DNA of 6,605 bases. Source: Pseudomonadota bacterium (GTDB lineage Bacteria > Desulfobacterota > Syntrophobacteria > Syntrophobacterales > Syntrophobacteraceae). The notes under the pieces are model-generated. The model had not been told where the DNA came from. It saw only the letters and a program-made list of their open reading frames with translations, and made no database searches. A program made the translations under genes and the position numbers. The stretch covers positions 1-6,605 of the forward strand of contig JAEZXS010000266.1 in assembly GCA_023442755.1 (NCBI GenBank). Direction: 5' to 3'. This document shows, one piece after another, positions 1 through 4,477 of the stretch; within the stretch, counting starts at the first letter, position 1; each line of letters opens with the position of its first letter.

Positions 1-1
1 C

Positions 2-304
2 TATATAGCTGTCATGGGGACCGTCGTGCCCTACGGTTTCTACTCGGCCGAGATCAGCCTCGTACGTTCGACCAGGGCATGTGTGACCGCAACCCTGGAG
101 CCGATCAGCGCCGGCTTTATCGCCTACTTCTTCCTCGGCGAGTTGCTCGGACCCCTGCAGATCCTGGGCGGCATACTCGTGATGGCATCCGTCACCCTGC
201 TGCAGATCGGGCGCGAGCACGACATGAATACTTCTCATTTGATCCGCAAGCGGGCGGAGCAGATATCGGCCGGGCAAAACGGCAATGCGCCTGCACGAGG
301 CTGA
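2..304 (+). CDS. EamA/DMT-family transporter, C-terminal part
   Basis: The reading frame is open from the window edge and ends at TGA 302-304, so only the last 100 residues are visible and the true start lies upstream. The visible part resembles the end of the second EamA repeat of drug/metabolite-transporter (DMT) superfamily inner-membrane proteins. It has a hydrophobic segment beginning VVPYGFY, then a short polar stretch, then TATLEPISAGFIAYFFLGE, which matches the family's typical 'a-t-L-E-P ... a-y-l-l-L-G-E' pattern. A last hydrophobic helix (ILGGILVMASVTLLQI) follows. After that helix comes a polar, basic cytoplasmic-type tail of about 30 residues, which is longer than usual. Such proteins export or import small metabolites, but the substrate cannot be told from this fragment. 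It is upstream of the heat-shock operon and has no evident functional link to it. An internal ATG at position 14 is not the start, because the domain is already under way. Confidence 0.85.
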   Translation, partial: YIAVMGTVVPYGFYSAEISLVRSTRACVTATLEPISAGFIAYFFLGELLGPLQILGGILVMASVTLLQIGREHDMNTSHLIRKRAEQISAGQNGNAPARG

Positions 305-365
305 AAGCCTTGCCGGCCGAGTCCCCGAATGCACCTTCATTCGAAGGCGAAACGACGCCCCGCCC

Positions 366-394
366 TTACCTGATCCTGCGGAAAAAGCTATAAT
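366..394 (+). promoter_or_regulatory. Possible sigma70 promoter upstream of the hairpin
   Basis: A perfect TATAAT lies at 389-394. Seventeen bases upstream is TTACCT (366-371), which matches the -35 consensus at only three of six positions. A near-palindrome around AGTACT (399-410) would sit at the start site. If active, the promoter would give a leader RNA that begins near 401 and includes the 423-471 hairpin before running into hrcA. The good -10 alone is weak proof in this AT-rich gap. Confidence 0.3.
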
Positions 395-422
395 ATTCGT
401 GAGTACTTACAATGTGGATGTG

Positions 423-471
423 CACACCGGCTGGACGGAATGGCAGGATTCTTGCCATTCCGGGCGGTGTG
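423..471 (+). repeat. Composite inverted repeat / hairpin in the hrcA upstream region
   Basis: The inner arms CGGAATGGCA (436-445) and TGCCATTCCG (453-462) are perfectly complementary over 10 bp. In RNA the stem extends inward by one G-U pair and one G-C pair, leaving a three-base ATT loop. A second, outer pair of arms, CACACCG (423-429) and CGGTGTG (465-471), matches over 7 bp and is separated from the inner stem by an unequal internal loop (6 and 2 bases). No run of T follows directly, so it is not a standard intrinsic terminator for the upstream transporter. It ends about 20 bases before the -35 of the hrcA promoter. It could be an RNA structure, a regulator-binding dyad or a dispersed palindromic repeat; the sequence does not decide between these. 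Confidence 0.7.
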
Positions 472-491
472 GGCGAAACTTCTTTCTGGTC

Positions 492-520
492 TTGACAAAA
501 GGATCAAATATTACTAGGTT
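492..520 (+). promoter_or_regulatory. Sigma70-type promoter of the hrcA-grpE-dnaK operon
   Basis: A perfect -35 box TTGACA (492-497) is followed, after 17 bases, by the -10-like hexamer TAGGTT (515-520), which matches four of six consensus positions. The expected start site, around 526-528, falls inside the left arm of the CIRCE element. This is the usual arrangement for housekeeping-sigma heat-shock promoters repressed by HrcA. I saw no sigma32-type boxes here. Confidence 0.8.
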
Positions 521-523
521 TTT

Positions 524-550
524 TTAGCACTCTTTCCGGCTGAGTGCTAC
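524..550 (+). promoter_or_regulatory. CIRCE operator (HrcA-binding site)
   Basis: TTAGCACTC (524-532), a 9-base spacer (533-541), then GAGTGCTAC (542-550). This matches the known CIRCE consensus TTAGCACTC-N9-GAGTGCTAA at 17 of 18 arm positions; only the last base differs (C for A). It lies just downstream of the -10 box and 21 bases before the hrcA start. Bound HrcA should therefore block transcription initiation, and the element would also form a hairpin near the 5' end of the mRNA. As hrcA is the first gene, this is a negative autoregulatory loop: heat inactivates HrcA and opens the operon. Confidence 0.97.
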
Positions 551-555
551 CAAAA

Positions 556-561
556 CAGGAG
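556..561 (+). promoter_or_regulatory. Ribosome binding site of hrcA
   Basis: CAGGAG lies 10 bases before the GTG at 572. Reading upstream in the hrcA frame, there is no ATG, GTG or TTG between that GTG and the in-frame TAG at 515-517, so this site and the GTG start support each other. It lies just beyond the CIRCE dyad. Confidence 0.65.
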
Positions 562-571
562 CCGAACAGAC

Positions 572-1618
572 GTGGTCAAGCTAAATCAAAGAGATCAGAC
601 CGTCCTGGAAGCGGTAATCACCGATTATATCGAAACCGGTGAGCCCGTCGGATCCCGTACTATCTCCAAAAGAAGCGGCATGAGCGTCAGTCCGGCAACT
701 ATCCGCAATGTCATGGCAGACCTCGAGGAAATGGGTCTTCTGCTGCAGCCGCATACCTCCGCCGGTCGCATACCCACGGTTAAGGGACTGCGCCTGTACC
801 TCGATTCCATCATGCAGTCCCGGCAGCTCAATGCGCAGGAGCGGGGAATCATCTGCGATGCGCTCCAGAACAGACCCCAGGACATGAAAGACCTCCTGCA
901 CCGGACATCGAGGATCCTATCGCAATACTGCAGACAGACGGGCGTCGTCCTCTGGCCGAGACTCACCGTCACGCGGTTCAAACACATAGAATTCATACGG
1001 GTCGGTCCCGACCGGGTGCTGGTTGTGCTCATCTCCAAGGCTGGTCTGGTGCACCAGACCCACATCATATGGACGGACGAACTCAGTCAGGATGAACTCG
1101 ACAAGCATGGCCGGCTTGTTAACGAACTGCTTGAAGACGTGCCCCTGTCCATGGTCAAGGAGAGGCTGCTCGAAGAGATGCGCAGTGAAAAGGCGCTTTT
1201 CGACCAGTTGTTTTCACGTGCCCTGACGCTTGCGCAGCAGGCCATTCAGAATTCTCTCGAAGACAGTGAAATTTACATAGAAGGTCAAACAAATCTTTTC
1301 AATAATCCGGAATTTGCCGATGTAGCCAGGATGAGGCGCATCCTGCACACTTTCGAGGACAAGTCGAGGATTATCCGGCTGTTGGATATGACGATGAAGG
1401 CATCGTCCGGTATTCAGATCATCCTTGGAACCGAAAACGAGCTGCAGGATATGCAGGAGATGAGCCTGATTTCATCCCCGTACGGTCGGGGCGGAACCCC
1501 GCTCGGGGTGCTCGGTGTTATCGGGCCTCTTCGGATGGATTATGCGCGAATCATCCCGGTAGTGGAATTCACGGCCAAGTTCTTGAGCCAGATGCTCGAT
1601 CCGGCTGATGAAAGCTGA
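572..1618 (+). CDS. hrcA: Heat-inducible transcription repressor HrcA
   Basis: A 348-residue protein of normal length for the family, starting at GTG. HrcA is a cytoplasmic dimeric repressor that binds CIRCE; its active folding depends on GroEL in studied species. Residues 1-75 form the winged helix-turn-helix part: LNQRDQTVLEAVI, then GEPVGSRTIS (23-32), then SPATIRNVMADLEEMGLL (40-57), followed by the family hallmark HTSAGRIPT (61-69). The central part is the GAF-like/dimerisation region, with IYIEGQTNLFNNPEF at 234-248. The C-terminal signature GVLGVIGPLRMDYARIIPVVE lies at residues 312-332. First gene of the operon, 87 bases before grpE. A CIRCE element directly upstream shows that it controls itself and the two chaperone genes. 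All key regions are present, with no sign of damage. Confidence 0.98.
   Translation: MVKLNQRDQTVLEAVITDYIETGEPVGSRTISKRSGMSVSPATIRNVMADLEEMGLLLQPHTSAGRIPTVKGLRLYLDSIMQSRQLNAQERGIICDALQNRPQDMKDLLHRTSRILSQYCRQTGVVLWPRLTVTRFKHIEFIRVGPDRVLVVLISKAGLVHQTHIIWTDELSQDELDKHGRLVNELLEDVPLSMVKERLLEEMRSEKALFDQLFSRALTLAQQAIQNSLEDSEIYIEGQTNLFNNPEFADVARMRRILHTFEDKSRIIRLLDMTMKASSGIQIILGTENELQDMQEMSLISSPYGRGGTPLGVLGVIGPLRMDYARIIPVVEFTAKFLSQMLDPADES
1043..1060 (+). repeat. 18-bp perfect palindrome inside hrcA
   Basis: GGTCTGGTG (1043-1051) is followed without a spacer by its exact reverse complement CACCAGACC (1052-1060). It encodes residues G-L-V-H-Q-T of HrcA (158-163), part of the conserved region after VVLISKA, so protein coding may explain it. 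A similar but shorter dyad, GGTCGG-TC-CCGACC (1000-1013), lies just upstream. Confidence 0.6.
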
Positions 1619-1686
1619 TGGGCCGATCCTCTTCCGCTGCTATTTTCGCTGAATTCATGAAGCGACGACTTATATTGGCTGAACCA

Positions 1687-1694
1687 AAAGGAGG
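1687..1694 (+). promoter_or_regulatory. Strong ribosome binding site of grpE
   Basis: AAAGGAGG is a near-full match to the anti-Shine-Dalgarno complement and lies 11 bases before the ATG at 1706, a slightly long spacing. It marks 1706 as the grpE start. The rest of the 87-base hrcA-grpE gap shows a TATATT (1671-1676) without a convincing -35 box, so I do not call a second promoter. Confidence 0.8.
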
Positions 1695-1705
1695 AAGAAA
1701 TTCTG

Positions 1706-2275
1706 ATGTCCGTTGAAGATACCCAAAACAGCGATTCCAAACCTGAGGAACAGGCTGAACAGGGGGCCGTTGCGGAGGGCTCCGGAAAGGAAAGCAAGAG
1801 CGTGGAAGAGCTTCTTGCTGAAAAAGAAGAAGAACTCAAACAGGCAAACGACCGGATTCTCCGGATGGCTGCCGATTTCGACAATACGCGAAAGCGCCTC
1901 GACAGGGAAAAGACAGAAGGCGTCCTGTATGCCAACGAGAGTATTCTGCGGGGACTTCTTCCGGTACTCGACAATCTCGAACGTGCCCTGGAACACGGCG
2001 ATAAGGACGAGAACTGCCAGGGGGTTATCGAAGGCGTGCGGATGACGCTCAAGAGTTTTCTGGACGTTCTGGCAAAGTATGGAGTGAACCAGTTCGAGTC
2101 CATAGGCCAGCCGTTCGACCCCAATCGACATGAAGCGGTTACGCAGGAACAGACTTCGGAATACCCGGACATGACGGTGACGAAAGAGTTTCACAAAGGA
2201 TATATGCTGCGGGAAAGGCTTCTTCGGCCGGCAATGGTCGGAGTTGCACGGAACCCGAAAGCGGAGACGGAATGA
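1706..2275 (+). CDS. grpE: Nucleotide exchange factor GrpE
   Basis: A 189-residue protein, typical in length. GrpE is a cytoplasmic homodimer that opens the DnaK nucleotide site to release ADP, and in studied species its long helices act as a thermosensor. Residues 1-32 are an acidic, disordered-looking tail rich in E, Q, S and G. A long heptad-like charged helix follows (about 33-75, including EELLAEKEEELKQANDRILRMAADFDNTRKR). Then comes the four-helix region LLPVLDNLERAL (84-95) and, at the C-terminal end, the beta-wing with FDPNRHEAV (137-145) and GYMLRERLLRPAMVGVAR (165-182), the GrpE signature. It sits between its repressor gene and its partner dnaK, 104 bases upstream of the latter, and is expected to be co-transcribed from the CIRCE-controlled promoter. 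Confidence 0.98.
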   Translation: MSVEDTQNSDSKPEEQAEQGAVAEGSGKESKSVEELLAEKEEELKQANDRILRMAADFDNTRKRLDREKTEGVLYANESILRGLLPVLDNLERALEHGDKDENCQGVIEGVRMTLKSFLDVLAKYGVNQFESIGQPFDPNRHEAVTQEQTSEYPDMTVTKEFHKGYMLRERLLRPAMVGVARNPKAETE

Positions 2276-2367
2276 AACGCGGGTAGTATATGACGGAACC
2301 TGGTAAGAAAGCGGGAAGCACTGCAACGCAATTTGCGAACTGAGACTTAAAGGGTAAAAGATTCTCG

Positions 2368-2374
2368 AAGGAGG
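2368..2374 (+). promoter_or_regulatory. Strong ribosome binding site of dnaK
   Basis: AAGGAGG ends five bases before the ATG at 2380. This is a close to ideal site, in line with high DnaK output. The remaining grpE-dnaK gap (2276-2367) shows no clear promoter, hairpin or second CIRCE. Confidence 0.85.
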
Positions 2375-2379
2375 AATAA

Positions 2380-4293
2380 ATGAGTAAAGTAATAGGAATT
2401 GACCTTGGTACTACCAATTCGGTCGTTGCGATAATGGAGGGCAAAGAGCCGAAAGTGCTGACCAATGCCGAAGGAAGCCGCATTACCCCTTCCATGGTGG
2501 CCATCACCGACAGCGGGGAACGACTGGTTGGGCAGGTCGCCAAACGGCAGGCTATCACCAATCCCGAAAACACCGTCTTTGCCGTCAAGAGGTTGATAGG
2601 CCGGAAATTCGATTCGAAGGAAGTCCAGGACGACGTTAAAGTCATGCCGTACAAGATAGTGCGTGCTTCCAACGGGGATGCTCATATCCAGATCCGGGGC
2701 AGGGACTACAGCCCCACCGAAATCTCCGCCTTTATCCTGATGAAGATGAAGCAGACGGCCGAGGACTACCTCGGAGAAAAGGTCACCGATGCGGTCATCA
2801 CGGTGCCCGCCTACTTCAACGACAGCCAGCGCCAGGCAACCAAGGACGCCGGCAAGATCGCCGGGTTGAACGTTCTGCGGATCATCAACGAGCCGACTGC
2901 CGCCTCGCTCTCCTACGGCCTCGACAAGAAGAAGGACGAGAAGATCGCGGTGTTCGACCTCGGCGGCGGGACGTACGATATTTCGATCCTTGAAATCGGG
3001 GAAGGCGTCTTTGAGGTCAAGTCGACCAACGGGAACACGCACCTCGGCGGTGAAGACTTCGACCAGCGCATCATCGAATGGCTGGCGACGGAGTTCAAGA
3101 AGGATCACGGGATCGATCTGCGAAACGACAAAATGGCTCTCCAGCGTCTGAAGGAAGCGGCCGAGAGGGCAAAGATCGAGCTGTCTTCCACCATGGAGAC
3201 CGAGATCAATCTGCCGTTCATCACCGCGGACCAGACCGGGCCGAAGCATATGAACCTGAAGCTTACGCGCGCAAAGCTGGAATCGCTGGTCGAGGACCTG
3301 ATCGACAAGCTGGTCTCCCCGATGCAGCAGGCGCTCAAAGATGCGGGCATCTCCCGCAACAATATCGATGAGGTGATCCTGGTCGGCGGTATGACCCGTA
3401 TGCCTCGCGTGCAGCAGAAGGTCCAGGAGTTCTTCGGAAAAGAGCCCCACAAGGGCGTGAACCCCGACGAAGTGGTTGCGGTCGGAGCCGGGATTCAGGG
3501 CGGCGTGCTGCGAGGCGACGTCAAAGACGTTCTGTTGCTCGACGTGACCCCGCTTTCCCTGGGTATCGAAACCCTGGGCGGCGTCATGACCAAGCTGATC
3601 GAGCGCAATACGACCATTCCGTCCAGGAAGAGCCAGATCTTCTCGACGGCAACCGACAATCAGACGGCGGTATCCATCCACGTGCTCCAGGGTGAGCGCG
3701 AAATGGCCTCGGACAACAAGACCCTCGGCAGGTTCGAACTGGTCGGTATTCCGGCCGCTCCGCGGGGAATTCCGCAGATCGAGGTCACCTTCGACATCGA
3801 CGCCAACGGGATCGTACACGTCTCGGCCAAGGACCTGGCGACCCAGAAGGAACAGTCCATCCAGATCACCGCTTCGAGCGGCCTGAGCGACTCCGAGATC
3901 AAGAACCTGGTCAAGGAAGCCGAGCAGCACTCGGAAGAGGACAAGAAGAAACGCGAACTGGTCGAAACCAAGAACCAGGCGGATACGCTCATCTACAGCA
4001 CGGAAAGAACGATGCGCGAAATGGGCGACAAGATCGACGCCCAGACGAAGCAGGACATCGAGGCCCAGATCGCCAAACTCAGGGCGACTATGGAAGGCAA
4101 CGACAAAGACGCCATTCAGAAGGATATAGACCAGTTGATGCAGATATCGCACAAGGTGGCCGAAGAGGCGTACAAGAAAGCGGGCGGCCAGCAGGCCGGA
4201 GCTGCCGGGCAGGCTGGTCCGGGACCTGAGGGCGCCGGGAAGAAGCCCGATGAGGACGTTGTCGACGCCGATTTCGAGGAAGTGAAGAAATAG
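2380..4293 (+). CDS. dnaK: Molecular chaperone DnaK (Hsp70)
   Basis: A full-length 637-residue Hsp70 that uses ATP hydrolysis to bind and release unfolded protein segments in the cytoplasm, with GrpE and a J-protein as partners. All three Hsp70 signatures are present in the ATPase domain: IDLGTTNS (7-14), IAVFDLGGGTYDIS (189-202, with T198 at the position of the E. coli T199 phosphorylation site) and VILVGGMTRMPRVQQ (332-346). The interdomain linker VLLLDVTPLSLGIETLGG begins at residue 384. The substrate-binding beta domain follows, with FDIDANGIVHVSAKD at 471-485. Then come the helical lid and a flexible tail rich in G, A, Q and P (about 602-620). The protein ends in DVVDADFEEVKK, close to the usual bacterial EEVK-type end. 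Codon choice avoids TTA, CTA and TCA, as often seen in highly expressed genes of GC-rich genomes. A terminator follows, and dnaJ is not next to it. Confidence 0.99.
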   Translation: MSKVIGIDLGTTNSVVAIMEGKEPKVLTNAEGSRITPSMVAITDSGERLVGQVAKRQAITNPENTVFAVKRLIGRKFDSKEVQDDVKVMPYKIVRASNGDAHIQIRGRDYSPTEISAFILMKMKQTAEDYLGEKVTDAVITVPAYFNDSQRQATKDAGKIAGLNVLRIINEPTAASLSYGLDKKKDEKIAVFDLGGGTYDISILEIGEGVFEVKSTNGNTHLGGEDFDQRIIEWLATEFKKDHGIDLRNDKMALQRLKEAAERAKIELSSTMETEINLPFITADQTGPKHMNLKLTRAKLESLVEDLIDKLVSPMQQALKDAGISRNNIDEVILVGGMTRMPRVQQKVQEFFGKEPHKGVNPDEVVAVGAGIQGGVLRGDVKDVLLLDVTPLSLGIETLGGVMTKLIERNTTIPSRKSQIFSTATDNQTAVSIHVLQGEREMASDNKTLGRFELVGIPAAPRGIPQIEVTFDIDANGIVHVSAKDLATQKEQSIQITASSGLSDSEIKNLVKEAEQHSEEDKKKRELVETKNQADTLIYSTERTMREMGDKIDAQTKQDIEAQIAKLRATMEGNDKDAIQKDIDQLMQISHKVAEEAYKKAGGQQAGAAGQAGPGPEGAGKKPDEDVVDADFEEVKK

Positions 4294-4350
4294 GCGGAGC
4301 CATAAATTTGGCCATTTGATCTTCCCATAATAGAATTTCCGATGTATTAA

Positions 4351-4391
4351 GGGGCACGCGGGATTATATCGCGTGCCCTGTTCTATTTTCT
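4351..4391 (+). terminator. Rho-independent terminator of the hrcA-grpE-dnaK operon
   Basis: GGGCACGCG (4352-4360) pairs perfectly with CGCGTGCCC (4370-4378) around a nine-base loop, and an outer G-U pair (4351/4379) may add to the stem. A T-rich tail, TGTTCTATTTTCT, follows. It lies 58 bases after the dnaK stop and before the lipoprotein gene, so it should separate the heat-shock operon from the next gene. No matching T-run exists on the other strand, so it looks one-directional. Confidence 0.85.
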
Positions 4392-4477
4392 CGCTCCCGC
4401 GCTGTCTTTTCGAATGGGCTGCGATTCGGCAATGAGTCAATATTTTGTGGTGTATTATCGTACGAGGCTCTCTACTC

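Noticed and set aside
326..347. Small overlapping dyads CGAATG/CATTCG and CCTTC/GAAGG after the transporter stop, as a terminator
   Set aside because: The stems are only 5-6 bp, mutually exclusive, and no T-run follows.
285..527. 80-codon open frame in the transporter-hrcA gap
   Set aside because: It starts inside the transporter end and runs through the hairpin and the hrcA promoter; no ribosome binding site and no protein-like pattern.
1657..1716. 19-codon open frame (begins MKRRLILAEPKGG) overlapping the grpE start
   Set aside because: It contains the grpE ribosome binding site and could suggest translational coupling, but it has no ribosome binding site of its own; probably chance.
1670..2326. 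Minus-strand 218-residue open frame over grpE
   Set aside because: It lies opposite an intact, conserved grpE; its Phe/Leu/Ser-rich content simply reflects the Glu/Lys-rich sense strand.
2290..2343. 17-codon open frame between grpE and dnaK (MTEPGKKAGSTATQFAN)
   Set aside because: No convincing ribosome binding site, too short to judge, and no known small protein is expected here.
4445..4477. TTG 4445 as the lipoprotein start
   Set aside because: It adds an 11-residue leader with Trp, Cys and Arg before a complete lipoprotein signal peptide, whereas ATG 4478 gives a normal signal with a GAGG upstream.
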